Part shown: piece by piece, positions 1 to 9,460 of the stretch | How the letters are laid out: each line of letters opens with the position of its first letter | How positions within the stretch are numbered: position 1 is the stretch's first letter | From: AC-32 sp963704005 | GTDB lineage: Bacteria > Actinomycetota > Thermoleophilia > Gaiellales > Gaiellaceae | Direction: 5' to 3' | Length of the DNA stretch: 64,000 nucleotides | NCBI GenBank assembly: GCA_963704005.1 | Contig: CAVPGJ010000005.1 | Span: 1-64,000 of the forward strand | Made by a program: the position numbers and the translations under genes | Notes under the pieces: generated by a model | What the model saw: the letters and a program-made list of their open reading frames with translations, nothing else | Told to the model about the DNA's origin: nothing | Databases searched by the model: none

Positions 1-1125
1 CTCGTCGCCGCGCGGCTCGTCCAGGGGATCGCCGCCGCGCTGATGTCCCCGGCTGCGCTCTCGATCCTGATCACGACCTTCACGAACAAGCGCGACCGCA
101 ACATCGCGCTCGCCGCCTGGGCCGCCGTCCCGGGCCTCGCCGGCGCCTCCGGCGTCGTCCTCAGCGGCCTCCTCAGCCGAGGACCGGGCTGGCGCTGGAT
201 CTTCTACCTCAACGTGGCCGTCGCGCTGCTCGCCGGGATCGGCGCGTTCGCCCTCGTAGCCGGCGAGCGCGGCAGCCGCAGCCAGGGCAGCTTCGACCTC
301 TCTGGGGCCGTCCTCGTCACCGCCGGGATGCTGCTGCTCATCTACACCTTCGTCCAGGCCCCAGACGTCGGCTGGGCCTCCGCGCGCACGCTCGGCGGAC
401 TCGCCGCGGCAGCCGCCATCCTCGCCGCCTTCGCCGCGAACGAACGACGCGCAAGCAATCCGCTCGTGCCCTTCTCGATCTTCCGCATTAAGGGCCTCGC
501 CGCCGCCAACCTGACCCAGCTGATCACCTTCGCCGGGCTTTACTCGATGTTCTTCTTCCTCAGCCTCTACATGCAGAACGTGCTCGGCTACCCGCCGCTC
601 CACACCGGCCTCGCCTACCTCCCGCTCACCGGCGGCTTCATGATCGCGGCCGCACTCGCCACACCCTTGCTGCCCCGCCTCGGCACCCGGCCGGTGATCG
701 TTCCGCCGGCGCGCTTGTCGCCGCCGCTGGCATCTACTACCTCTCACGCGCTCCCGTGCACGGCGCCTTCCTCAGCGACCTGCTCCCGGGGATCGTCGTC
801 ATCGCGATCGGAGCCGGTGCCGTCTTCACCGGCGTCACCACCGCCGCCACGGAGGGCGTCCCGGCAGACAAGGCCGGTATCGCCTCAGGGCTGCTCAACG
901 CGTCTATGCAGTTCGGAGGTGCGCTCGGGCTCGCCGTCCTCTCGGCCGCTGCCACCGACCGCACCCACACCGTTCTCAACGACGGCGGCAACCTCCCACT
1001 CGCACTGACCGCCGGCTTCCAAACGAGCCTTCTTGATCGGCACCGGCCTCGTGCTCGCTGCCGCGCTCATCGCCTTCATGGCCACCAACACCCGCCCCGG
1101 CGAGGGACAGCCCGTCGACACCTAA
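1..1125 (+). pseudogene. MFS drug-efflux transporter of the DHA2 (EmrB/QacA) type, 5'-truncated by the window edge and frameshifted
   Basis: The frame is already open at base 1. It gives transmembrane protein typical of 14-helix DHA2 drug/proton antiporters: a segment ending WRWIFYLNV, long alanine/leucine-rich helices, and a later stretch with GIASGLLNASMQFGGALG, which matches the conserved 'GxxSGLxNTxRQxGGxxG' region of the family. The reading frame shifts near 703 and again near 1027, so the protein continues in another frame and then returns to the first, ending at a TAA at 1123-1125 after 'NTRPGEGQPVDT'. The N-terminal third lies outside the window. Two shifts make it a pseudogene as written, or a gene with two base-calling errors. 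Substrate cannot be predicted. A second, intact DHA2 transporter lies at 58464-59936. Confidence 0.85.
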
Positions 1126-1269
1126 GCGCGCGGTCGCCGACCGCATCGGGAGCACGGACGACCCCCGACCCGGCACCAACCGCCTCATCACCGGCTCAAC
1201 CACGCCCACGTCTCACGGCGCTTCAAGCGACCCGGCGTCGGGCCAGACACCCAACCGATAGGAGGAACG

Positions 1270-1779
1270 ATGCATAACCTGAATGACCTGCGAACGAAGG
1301 GACAGACGATCAGGCGAATTCTCGTCCTGCTCACACTCGCGCTGGCAGGAATGGCGGCGAGCGTCACCGCAGCTCAAGCTGAGGTCACCACCAACGAGCA
1401 GGTATCGCTCGCCTTCGCCGGGTTCGTCCCCTGCGCAAACGGCGGCGCCGGCGAGATCCTCTCCGGCACGATCGAAGTGCACAACCTGATCACCTCGACC
1501 GTCAACGCCAACCACATCTCGGACCAGTTCCAGTTCCAACCGCACGGAAGCATGGTCGGAGCGATCACCGGCGACACCTACCGCGTGACGGGCGTAACAC
1601 GGGGCACGTCCAGCGAGAATCTCCAGAACGACCACTACACCCTCACCTACGTGAACACCTTCCAACTGATCGGCCCCGGGCCGGGCAACAATCTCCTCGT
1701 CCACGAGACCGCCCACATCACCAGGAACGGCGACGAGGTGATCGTCCAGCACGACAACCTGAGCATCGACTGCAAGTAG
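1270..1779 (+). CDS. Secreted protein of unknown function
   Basis: This 169-residue protein has an N-terminal signal peptide: basic start, hydrophobic core around residues 18-30, and a likely cleavage after AQA near residue 36. A good ribosome binding site (AGGAGG, five bases before the ATG) supports the start. The mature part is about 130 residues, rich in Thr, Asn, Gly and Val, with His-containing strands (HETAHI, EVHNLI) and two cysteines, one near the mature N-terminus and one at the second-last position, which could form a disulfide. The composition suggests a beta-rich extracellular domain. I recognise no family. A perfect hairpin follows the stop codon, so the gene is probably a single transcription unit. 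Confidence 0.75.
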   Translation: MHNLNDLRTKGQTIRRILVLLTLALAGMAASVTAAQAEVTTNEQVSLAFAGFVPCANGGAGEILSGTIEVHNLITSTVNANHISDQFQFQPHGSMVGAITGDTYRVTGVTRGTSSENLQNDHYTLTYVNTFQLIGPGPGNNLLVHETAHITRNGDEVIVQHDNLSIDCK

Positions 1780-1807
1780 GCGTCGGAGCAGACACCCGCG
1801 CCGACCG

Positions 1808-1835
1808 CGAACAGCCGCCCGCGGGCGGCTGTTCG
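1808..1835 (+). terminator. Rho-independent-like hairpin after the secreted protein gene
   Basis: A perfect 13-base inverted repeat (CGAACAGCCGCCC and its complement, two-base centre) begins 28 bases after the stop codon at 1779. There is no T tract, which is common for terminators in GC-rich actinobacteria. Confidence 0.7.
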
Positions 1836-1837
1836 CA

Positions 1838-2181
1838 TTGCACATGGAGCGGCCGCGCCATCGCCGTTCGAGGCGCGGCCGAGACGGCGAAGGTGTCGAA
1901 CCCGTACAAGAAGACGAAAGAGGAGCAGCTTGCGGCGAACTCAGCGCTCAACGTGACCGCCCACAGCGCCGAAGGAAGCGCGGCCGTACAGGCGATGTTC
2001 ACCCGACTCCGCTCCGCGCGCCGGCCGGTCAAGATGACCACGATCGATCCTGGTGTCACGCGAGACATCACAGCGCGACCGAGCAGGTTGGCGGCGAGCG
2101 AGTCGACCGCGCAGTTTGCGGGCCAGGCAACGCGGCGTCCCGCGCTCATCCCGCACGAGGTCGCCGGAAGCTCCCGCCCCG
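1838..2181. other. Stretch without a convincing gene
   Basis: Several frames are open here by virtue of GC content. The best on the + strand starts at a GTG at 1893 (about 125 codons, beginning SNPYKKTKEEQ) but it runs straight into the tRNA-derived repeat and has no clear ribosome binding site. I see no recognisable protein family and do not call a gene. Confidence 0.4.
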
Positions 2182-2342
2182 TCCCCGGCAATCCCCGCAA
2201 CGCGAGGGCCGAAAGACGTGCTCTTGCCGGGAATCCCCGCCGATGCCCGCTCAGCCCGGAAGCGCCATGACCGGCCTGTCACGCCGGAGGTCGCGGGTTC
2301 GAGTCCCGTCGCTCCCGTCTTTCGAAGTGCCTGCAAATCGGG
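2182..2342 (+). repeat. tRNA-Asp(GTC) 3'-half repeat, copy 1 (core 2271-2317)
   Basis: The 47-base core folds as the 3' half of a tRNA: anticodon stem CCGGC/GCCGG around loop CTGTCAC (anticodon GTC), a short variable region, a T arm with TTCGAGT loop, acceptor strand CGCTCCC and discriminator G. No matching 5' half (GGGAGCG plus D arm) precedes it, so it cannot be a working tRNA. About 88 bases of the left flank align with the left flank of copy 2. The right flank (TTCGAAGTGCCTGCAAATC) resembles the right flanks of copies 2-4. This is the pattern left when a tyrosine-integrase element inserts in a tRNA gene and duplicates its 3' end. Confidence 0.85.
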
Positions 2343-2501
2343 CGGTTGTGTTGCCGCGGTTGACGGCTCTTCGAGGTCGCCGGGCCCATTCGTGGGCCCA
2401 TCGCCTTTTGAAAGGTCCCTGCAAAATGCCGGTTGCGGGTTCCGACTCGTGATCGGTCGTACGAACAAAATCAGGTCTCTCCCATTGATCGCAGCGCAAA
2501 T

Positions 2502-3797
2502 TCAGTCACTCGACGGCTGCGGCCCTCCTACGAGTGCCGGGGTGCGCCAGCGGTGCTCGTGGGCGGCCTCGCTCTCCATTGCCGGCGGCTTGTCGTGCCT
2601 GGCGAACCAACGGACGTACAGATCGGTCAGCGGCACGGCCGTGATCCCATGCCCGTAGACCGACAACGCGACCGTGATCAGAACAGTCGTGACGACGAGG
2701 TGGGAGTGCTCGAGCGCCGACCCTTCGAGCACGATCACCGCGAACACGATCGAGGCCAGCCCGCGCGGCCCGAACCAGCCGACGTACGCCACCGTCGGCA
2801 GACGGGCGTGGAGGCCGGCGAGGGCGAGGGCGACCGGGAGCATGCGCGCCAGCGTCAGGCTGAGGACGGCGTAGAGCGCGATCCGCCAGTCGAGCACGTG
2901 TAGGGCGGGGCCTAATGCAACCGCGCCGAAGACAATGAAGGTGACGCCGTTCAGCACCTGACCGCCGGAGTCGACCAGGTAGGTGACCTCTCCACGGTCG
3001 TGCGCTCTGTAGAGGAACCCGAAGGTCAGGCCCGCCACAAAGGCGGCGATGAAGCCGCTGCCGCCGAGCGGTGCCGCGATCCCGTACGAGAGCGCGGCCG
3101 CGGCGAGCGGTATGACCTGGAGCCAGTCCGCAGCGACGAGCTTCCGGCGCTCCGCGAAGCCGAGGACGATGGCTCCCAGCGCGCCGGCGACGACACCGCC
3201 GACCACCCCGTAGCCGATCTCCTCGAACACGAGTCGGACGGCGTGGGTGCTGGTGATGGAGCCCTCGTCCGTCTCCGCGAGCGCAAGGGCGATGAAGAAC
3301 AGGGGCACGCAGATGCCGTCGTTGAGGCCGCTCTCGACGTTCAGGCCCTGCCGAATGCGGACCGGCAGGCGCGGATCGGTGACGACGGCCTGCCCGAGCG
3401 CCGCATCCGTCGGCGCGAGCACGATCGCGAGCACGAGCGCCTCGAGCCAGGTCAGCTGCGTGAAGAGCAGGGCGGCGATCACCGTGCCCGCGGCGATCGT
3501 CAGCGGCAGCCCGATTCCGAGCAGGCGTGCCGGCAGCGCGATCTCTCGACGGAGCGCCCCGAGATCGATCCGCGACGCGTCGGCGAAGAGCACGAGCGTC
3601 AAGGTCGCCTCGGCGAGTGCGCGCACGGTGCCGCTCTCGATCCCCAAGTCGAGCCAGCCCAGGGCCTCGGTGCCGAAAAGCAGGCCGGCGCCGACGAACA
3701 GCATCGGGGCCGTCAGAACCGTCCGCTCGAGCCGGCGGGAAACTCCCGCATGCCCGAGCACCAAGGCCGCGATGATTGCCAGGCTCCAGCTGTCCAT
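2502..3797 (-). CDS. Cation:proton antiporter (CPA1, NhaP-like)
   Basis: This 431-residue integral membrane protein has about twelve hydrophobic helices and lacks a long C-terminal regulatory tail. The CPA1 signatures are visible: LAPTDAALGQAV around residues 127-138, carrying the TD pair of the unwound helix, followed by ESGLNDG around 155, which holds the ion-binding Asn-Asp. The family exchanges Na+ or K+ for protons across the cytoplasmic membrane and helps with pH and salt balance. It stands alone on the minus strand at the left end of the first repeat-bounded block, and its 3' end lies about 185 bases from repeat copy 1. Which ion it prefers cannot be read from sequence. The start is the ATG at 3797. 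Confidence 0.9.
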   Translation of the reverse strand: MDSWSLAIIAALVLGHAGVSRRLERTVLTAPMLFVGAGLLFGTEALGWLDLGIESGTVRALAEATLTLVLFADASRIDLGALRREIALPARLLGIGLPLTIAAGTVIAALLFTQLTWLEALVLAIVLAPTDAALGQAVVTDPRLPVRIRQGLNVESGLNDGICVPLFFIALALAETDEGSITSTHAVRLVFEEIGYGVVGGVVAGALGAIVLGFAERRKLVAADWLQVIPLAAAALSYGIAAPLGGSGFIAAFVAGLTFGFLYRAHDRGEVTYLVDSGGQVLNGVTFIVFGAVALGPALHVLDWRIALYAVLSLTLARMLPVALALAGLHARLPTVAYVGWFGPRGLASIVFAVIVLEGSALEHSHLVVTTVLITVALSVYGHGITAVPLTDLYVRWFARHDKPPAMESEAAHEHRWRTPALVGGPQPSSD

Positions 3798-3806
3798 GCG
3801 CGATTT

Positions 3807-4076
3807 CTACCGGGGAGCCGTGTCCGGGCCGACGATCCGATCTCGCCTGACGCTGGCCAAAAGCATGTAGACGCTCAGCACCAGCACCCAGGCTGGAAAC
3901 ACAAGCTCGACCCAGGCGAGGAAGCCGACCGTCAACATCAGCAGAAGCCCGGCCGCCTAGCCGGATGCGACGAGCCATCGCGGTGCGAGTCCCACACGGA
4001 GCAGAATCGTCGAGGTGGCGAGCGTGAACACAGCGGCCATCCGCATCGCATAGTCGGCCGTCGTGGCTGCGGACAT
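3807..4076 (-). pseudogene. C-terminal remnant of an integral membrane protein, with an in-frame stop
   Basis: From an ATG at 4076 the frame reads a hydrophobic helix (TLATSTILLRVGLAPRWLV), meets a TAG at 3957-3959, then continues in the same frame with two more helices (GLLLMLTVGFLAWVELVF and PAWVLVLSVYMLLASV) to a second stop at 3807. The uninterrupted hydrophobic pattern on both sides of the TAG suggests one protein whose Tyr or similar codon became TAG. Only the last 90 or so residues of a multi-helix protein are present; the upstream part is replaced by the 3' end of the maturase gene. I do not know its function. It looks like a rearrangement scar inside the first cargo block. Confidence 0.5.
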
Positions 4077-4099
4077 CGTCACGACCCGCTCGGTCGCGG

Positions 4100-5466
4100 T
4101 CACCCTGTGCTCGCCGATGGCACGCCCGCCATCAGGCCGGCGCCGTGGCAGTGCTTCCACTTGCGCCCGCTGCCGCAGGTGCAGGGGTCGTTGCGGCCGC
4201 GCGCGGCGTCCTCGGCCGCGTAGACGGCCGACGATCTCGGCCGGCGCCCGCCCCTCGCCGCAGCAGCTCGGCCATGATCCGCATCGGCCGGTCGACGTGG
4301 TGGAAGAACGCCTTGTAGCCGGCGCAGAGGTAGTTGAGCCCGGGCTCGCCGTCGGGCGTCGCGATGAAGCGGTCCTTCGGGCAGCCGCCGTGGCAGGCGA
4401 AGCGCACGTCGCACTCGAGGCAGTACGCGCGGCAGCGTGTCGCGCTTGTCGAGGCCGAACTGCCGCTGCTGCGGCGAGGCGACGAGCGTCGAGCATGTGG
4501 CGTCTCGCGGATGTTGCCGAGCAGGTAGTTCGGCTCGACGAAGTGGTCGCAGGAGTAGAGGTCGCCGGTGTGCTCGAGCGCGAGCGCGAGGCCGCACGTC
4601 TCCGAGTGGATGCAGAGGCTCGGCGGCTCGCCGACCCAGTTCGCGAGCGCGACGTCGAACATCTGCACGTAGACCTCGCCGACGTCGCGGCGCACCCACT
4701 CCTCGAAGACGTCGATCAGGAAGCGGCCGTACTGCTCCGGCCGTGACCGAGCGGCCGGTGACGCGGTCGCCCTCCTGGACGTACAGCGGCCGGTCGCGCC
4801 ACGACGGTCCACGGCACGCGTCCCGTCCGCGGCCGCCTCGGCGACCCGCTCGATGATCGGGATGAACTGGACGAAGCGCGCGCCGCACTCGTCGCGCAGG
4901 AAGCGGTAGACCTCGCGGCCGTGCTCGGCGTTCGCCGCGTGGATCGTCGTCAGCGCGTTCCACTCGACGCCGGCCTCGCGCAGGTGCGCCGAGCCCGCGC
5001 ATCACCTGGTCGAACGAGCCCTTGCCGCCCTTGTTCACGCGGTAGGCGTCGTGCAGCTCGCGCGGGCCGTCGATCGAGATCCCGACGAGGAAGTCGTGCT
5101 CGCGTGAAGAACGCGGCCCACTCCTCGTCGATGCAGCGTGCCGTTCGTCTGGATCGTGTAGACGGCGCGCTGGCCGGGCCTGCAGGTACCGCTCGGCGAG
5201 CTCGACCGAGCGCCGGAAGAAGTCGAGCCCCATCAGCGTCGGCTCGCCGCCCTGCCAGGCGATCGTGCACCTCCGGGACGCCGCGCGTGCGCCTCGATCA
5301 GCTGCCGGAGGTAGGTCTCGAGCAGCTCGTCGGCCATCCGGAAGCGGCTGCCCGGGTAGAGCATCTCCTTCGAGAGGAAGAAGCAGTAGGCGCAGTCGAG
5401 GTTGCAGACGGCGCCCGTCGGCTTCGCCAGCAGGTGGAAGGCCGGTGGGGCCTTTCGATCGGACAC
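4100..5466 (-). pseudogene. Anaerobic sulfatase-maturating enzyme (radical SAM/SPASM) with C-terminal SEC-C motif, multiply frameshifted
   Basis: Pieces in all three minus-strand frames join into one anSME-like protein. The N-terminus carries the radical SAM cluster motif CNLDCAYC near residue 20. The middle has ISIDGP and FDQVMRG. The SPASM region has CGLALALEHTGDLYSCDHF followed by CRAYCLECDVRFACHGGCPKD, ligands for auxiliary [4Fe-4S] clusters. The tail reads GRNDPCTCGSGRKWKHCHG, a SEC-C zinc-binding motif. The family converts a Cys or Ser in sulfatases to formylglycine. It sits divergent to the arylsulfatase at 5625, its probable substrate. The most likely start is a GTG at 5466. At least six single-base shifts (for example near 5270, 5185, 4990, 4740, 4500 and 4430) break it as written. 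Confidence 0.85.
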
Positions 5467-5624
5467 CCGGTGAGGATCACAGCTCAGCGCGCGGCGCGCC
5501 ACCGTAAATCGCTCACATAGCGGTGCGGCCTTCTCCCGATGGCGGCGCTGCTGCCGAAGCGGAGCATGTTGGGGCCGGCTCCCGTCGAGGGCGGCGCACG
5601 CGAGCGTTAGAGAGGAGTAGAGAG

Positions 5625-7976
5625 ATGCCGATTGTGGAGTACAAAAGAGGCGAGCCGTTCCCCGGCGTGATCGGGCGGACAGCCGACGAGTCGACCCCGG
5701 CTTGGCCGGCACAGCTGCGGGCGAAAGAGGGCGCACCGAACGTGCTCTTCGTCGTCATGGACGACACCGGGTTCGGGCAGCTCGGCTGCTACGGCAGCCC
5801 GATAGAGACGCCGAACTTCGACCGGTTGGCCGCGGGCGGGCTGCGCTACACGAACATGCACACGACCGCGCTCTGCTCGCCGAGCCGCTCCTGCGTCGTC
5901 ACCGGCCGCAACCATCACAGCAACGGGATGGCCTGCATCACCGAGCTCGCGTCGGGCTACCCCGGCTACGACGGGAACATGCCATTCGAGAACGGCCTGC
6001 TCTCGGAGATGCTGGTCGAGCAGGGCTACAGCACGTTCATGGTCGGCAAGTGGCACCTGACCCCGTCGCACGAGGAGACGGCGGCGGGGCCGTACACGCG
6101 CTGGCCGCTCGGCCGTGGCTTCGAGCGCTTCTACGGCTTCCTCGGCGGCGACACGAGCCAGTGGTATCCCGATCTCGTTTACGACAACCACCAGGTCGAG
6201 CCCCCGCGCACGCCTGAAGAGGGCTACCACCTGAGCGAGGATCTCGTTGACAAGTCGATCGAGTTCATCGCCGACAGCAAGCAGGTCGATCCGGACAAGC
6301 CGTTCTACCTGCACCTCTGCTTCGGCGCGACGCACGCACCGCACCATGTGCCGAAGGAGTGGGCCGACCGCTACGCCGGCATGTTCGACGAGGGCTGGGA
6401 CGCCTACCGCGAGAAGGTGTTCGCACGGCAGAAGGAACTCGGGGTCGTCCCGGCCGACGCGGAGCTGTCGCGGCACGATCCGGACGTCCCCGACTGGGAG
6501 ACGTTGCCGGCACCGGCCCGGAAGCTGTACAGCCGGATGATGGAGGTGTTTGCAGGCTTCCTCAGCCACACCGACCACCAGCTCGGCCGCCTCCTCGACT
6601 ACCTCGAAAAGGACGGCCTGCTCGAGAACACGCTGGTGATGGTGATCTCCGACAACGGCGCCAGCGCCGAGGGGGGCCCGACCGGCACCACGAACGAAGC
6701 GCAGTTCTTCAACAACGCCCAGGAGCCGGTCGAGGAAAGCCTGAAGGCGATCGATGAGCTCGGCGGGCCCAACCACTTCAACCACTACCCGTGGGGCTGG
6801 ACGTTCGCGGGCAACACCCCGTTCCGCCGCTGGAAGCGTGAGACCTACCGCGGCGGCGTCAGCGACCCGTTCATCGTCAGCTGGCCGAAGGGCATCGGCT
6901 CAAAGGGCGAGGTACGCAGCCAGTACGCGCACGCGATCGACATGGTTCCGACCGCGCTCGCCGCGCTCGGGATCGAGCCACCGATGCAGATCCGCGGCGT
7001 CACCCAGGCGCCGCTGCACGGCGTCAGCTTCGCCCACACGTTCGACGAGCCGGAGGCCGAGAGCAGGCGGAGGACGCAGTACTTCGAGATGCTCGGCTCT
7101 CGGGCGATCTACAAGGACGGCTGGCGGGCGGTCTGCCCGTGGCCCGGCCCCTCGTTCACCGAGGCCGGGGTCGGTTTCGGCGAAGCGATCCCGGCCGAGA
7201 AGCTCGTCGAGCTGGACGCGACCGGCTGGGAGCTCTACCACGTCGCCGAAGACTTCGCCGAGAACCACAACGTCGCCGAGGAGCACCGCGACAAGCTGAT
7301 AGAGCTGATCGGCACCTGGTACGTCGAAGCGGGCAAGTACGACGTGATGCCGATCGACGGCAGCGGCCTCGCACGCATGGTCTCGGAGAAGCCGCTTGTC
7401 GCGCCGCCGCGCGACCACTACACCTACCGGCCGGGGACGCAGTCGATCCCCTTCTTCGCCGGGCCGCGGATCCTCAACCGGCCGCACAGCATCACCGCGG
7501 AGGTCGAGATCCCCGAGGGCGGCGCCGAGGGCGTCCTGCTCTGCCAGGGCACCGCGGCAGGCGGCTACTCGCTCTACCTCAAGGACGAGAAGCTCCATTG
7601 GGTGCACAACTACGTCGGCCGCGGCCTCTACGGCGTCCACTCCGAGAACGGCATCTCGCCGGGCAAGCACGAGCTGCGCTTCGAGTTCGAGCCCACCGGT
7701 AAGCCCGACCTGCAGGCTGGCAAGGGAGCGCCGGGCACGGGGCAGCTCTACGTCGACGGCGAGCTCGTCGCGGCCGCCGAGATACCGGTCACGACGCCGT
7801 TCATGATCAACCCAGGCGCGTTGGCCTGCGGCGCCAACCCTGGCTCCCCGGTCACATCGGACTACACCTCGCCGTTCCCGTTCACCGGCACGATCGACCA
7901 CGTCACGGTCGACGTCAGCGGCGAGCTGATCAAGGACGACGAGGCGGAACTCCGCGCCCACCTGGCGCGGCAGTAG
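5625..7976 (+). CDS. Arylsulfatase (formylglycine-dependent, type I)
   Basis: This 783-residue sulfatase starts at an ATG preceded by GAGAGGAG. The N-terminal metal site appears as FVVMDDTGFGQLGCYG near residues 40-55. The modification motif CSPSR has its cysteine at residue 84, the residue converted to formylglycine, and is followed by GRNHH. Further active-site pieces are GKWHL and the ISDNGASAEGG region. After the catalytic domain (to about residue 570) comes a roughly 200-residue beta-rich C-terminal domain, probably lectin-like. No signal peptide is visible, so it may act in the cytoplasm or leave by another route. The divergent maturase gene next door would activate it but is broken as sequenced. 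Substrate is unknown. The frame is fully intact. Confidence 0.93.
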   Translation: MPIVEYKRGEPFPGVIGRTADESTPAWPAQLRAKEGAPNVLFVVMDDTGFGQLGCYGSPIETPNFDRLAAGGLRYTNMHTTALCSPSRSCVVTGRNHHSNGMACITELASGYPGYDGNMPFENGLLSEMLVEQGYSTFMVGKWHLTPSHEETAAGPYTRWPLGRGFERFYGFLGGDTSQWYPDLVYDNHQVEPPRTPEEGYHLSEDLVDKSIEFIADSKQVDPDKPFYLHLCFGATHAPHHVPKEWADRYAGMFDEGWDAYREKVFARQKELGVVPADAELSRHDPDVPDWETLPAPARKLYSRMMEVFAGFLSHTDHQLGRLLDYLEKDGLLENTLVMVISDNGASAEGGPTGTTNEAQFFNNAQEPVEESLKAIDELGGPNHFNHYPWGWTFAGNTPFRRWKRETYRGGVSDPFIVSWPKGIGSKGEVRSQYAHAIDMVPTALAALGIEPPMQIRGVTQAPLHGVSFAHTFDEPEAESRRRTQYFEMLGSRAIYKDGWRAVCPWPGPSFTEAGVGFGEAIPAEKLVELDATGWELYHVAEDFAENHNVAEEHRDKLIELIGTWYVEAGKYDVMPIDGSGLARMVSEKPLVAPPRDHYTYRPGTQSIPFFAGPRILNRPHSITAEVEIPEGGAEGVLLCQGTAAGGYSLYLKDEKLHWVHNYVGRGLYGVHSENGISPGKHELRFEFEPTGKPDLQAGKGAPGTGQLYVDGELVAAAEIPVTTPFMINPGALACGANPGSPVTSDYTSPFPFTGTIDHVTVDVSGELIKDDEAELRAHLARQ

Positions 7977-7986
7977 ACGCGCGCAC

Positions 7987-8013
7987 GGGCGGCGGGAAGC
8001 TATCCCGCCGCCC
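7987..8013 (+). terminator. Hairpin terminator after the sulfatase gene
   Basis: A perfect 10-base stem (GGGCGGCGGG / CCCGCCGCCC) with a 7-base loop starts 11 bases after the sulfatase stop codon. No T tract follows. Confidence 0.7.
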
Positions 8014-8139
8014 ACCTCCGTCCTGCGGCTGCCGCTCTCGTCGGCGGTGACCGTGGCACACCGCAACGCCGCCCCACCCTCTCTGCCCTTCGTCCCGCGG
8101 CGAGGACCAGGACCGCATCCCGCGTAGGTCCCCTTCGCC

Positions 8140-8405
8140 CGCCGAACCCCGCAAGGCGACGGTTGGAAAGCCCTGCTCGCCCCGGTAATCCCCGCCGATC
8201 CCCGCCCAGACCGGCGAGACCAAGACCGGCCTGTCACGCCGGAGGTCGCGGGTTCGAGTCCCGTCGCTCCCGTGAAAGTCCTGCAAATCAGCATATGTAT
8301 CTGACATGACGACCCCGGCTTCTTTTCACCCTGCCCAGATCCCGCGCGGGAATCAGCCTGAAATCGCCGCAAGGAGCCGGCCAAAGGCAAGGATGACCGG
8401 CCACA
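8140..8405 (+). repeat. tRNA-Asp(GTC) 3'-half repeat, copy 2 (core 8226-8272)
   Basis: The 47-base core is identical to copy 1 from the anticodon stem to the discriminator G. The left flank (8140-8225) aligns with that of copy 1, including the shared AATCCCCGCCGAT stretch. The right flank (8273-8405) is nearly identical to that of copy 3 for about 110 bases, including GCATATGTAT and CAGATCCCGCGCGGGAATCA. No 5' tRNA half is present. Copy 2 therefore links copies 1 and 3 into one repeat family about 270 bases long. Confidence 0.88.
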
Positions 8406-8635
8406 ACAGCCGGAGGTCTTCACGCACAGCGGTTGTCTGCTCGAAGCCGTCGAGCTAGAGGCGGAAGCCGCTCGCGCAGATCATCCAGGCGACCTCGTCA
8501 CGCTCACGGTCGAGCGCGGCACGAAGCGGGCTCACGCTGCTGCGGGAGACCGTGTGGCAAAGCCGCGCCGGGCACAGGGAAAACCCCGATGTCGGAGCGG
8601 AGCACACTGCCCTAGCCTCCTTGATAGAGGACGCA
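8406..8635. other. Gap between repeat copy 2 and the stress protein gene
   Basis: No gene is supported here. On the minus strand a short frame ending near 8455 reads like a protein C-terminus (RAALDRERDEVAWMICASGF), which could be a gene remnant, but it is too short to judge. The promoter of the downstream universal stress protein gene should lie here; I could not identify clear -35/-10 boxes. Confidence 0.3.
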
Positions 8636-9460
8636 ATGACCGCAACCACGCACCTGACCTCCGGGCGGAAACACGCCGGGCAGGAGCCGGTCTTCGACCG
8701 TGTCGTGGTCGGCGTCGACGGCAGCGAGTCGGGCTTCGAGGCCTGCCGCCAAGCCGCCGTGCTCGCCACGCCGGGGGCACCCATCGAGGCAGTCACGGTC
8801 GTCCATCTCGCCGACGCCGTGCACACCGGGCTGAATGCTCCCCGAGTCGCCGACCAGCTCCAGAGCGAAGCAGAGGCAGCGCTCGAGCGCGCGGTCGAGA
8901 TCCTGGGGGAGCGAGCGGAGACGAGGTTCGTGAACGGCTTCGTCGCCGAGGCGCTGCGGCACGAGATCGAGCGCGCCGACGCGACCGCTCTCGTGATCGG
9001 CACGCACGGACACCGGCGGGCGACTGAGATCCTGATCGGCGGCGTCACCGGCGAGCTGCTGCACACGGTTCCGTGCTCGGTGCTCGTCGCGCGGCCTCCG
9101 GCGGACCCCTCGGTCTTCCCGGCCGCGATGGTCTGCGGGATCGACGGCTCGCTCGAGTCCGACCAGGCACTCGCGACAGCGCGACAGCTCGCGCGGCGCT
9201 TCGACGTGCCGCTGCGGGTCCTGGTCGCTTCGCGAGGCAAGGGCGTCGACACCGCGCGCGGCCATCTCCGTGCTCCTCTGAGGGAGCTGGTCGACGAGCA
9301 TCCGGTGCACGCGCTCGTGGAAGCCTCGCGTGGCGCCGACATCGTCGTCGTCGGCAGCCGCGGCCTGCACGGCCTCCGCGCCCTCGGCAGCGTCTCCGAG
9401 CGCGTGGCGCACCAGGCGGCCTGCTCCGTGCTCGTCGTCCGTGGCCCGCCGGAAGCGTGA
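8636..9460 (+). CDS. Universal stress protein with two UspA domains
   Basis: This 274-residue protein holds two tandem Usp domains. The first runs from VVVGVDGSESGFEA near residue 22 to the ATP-binding loop GTHGHRRATEILIGGVTGELL with PCSVLV. The second starts at VCGIDGSLESDQAL near 165 and ends with GSRGLHGLRALGSVSERVA and CSVLVVR. Both G-2x-G-9x-G(S/T) nucleotide-binding patterns are visible, so it is probably an ATP-binding Usp. Two-domain Usps are frequent in the dormancy regulons of actinobacteria. An ATG at 8636 with an upstream GAGG is the likely start. The stop overlaps the GTG of the following P-ATPase by four bases, so the two are translationally coupled. Confidence 0.92.
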   Translation: MTATTHLTSGRKHAGQEPVFDRVVVGVDGSESGFEACRQAAVLATPGAPIEAVTVVHLADAVHTGLNAPRVADQLQSEAEAALERAVEILGERAETRFVNGFVAEALRHEIERADATALVIGTHGHRRATEILIGGVTGELLHTVPCSVLVARPPADPSVFPAAMVCGIDGSLESDQALATARQLARRFDVPLRVLVASRGKGVDTARGHLRAPLRELVDEHPVHALVEASRGADIVVVGSRGLHGLRALGSVSERVAHQAACSVLVVRGPPEA

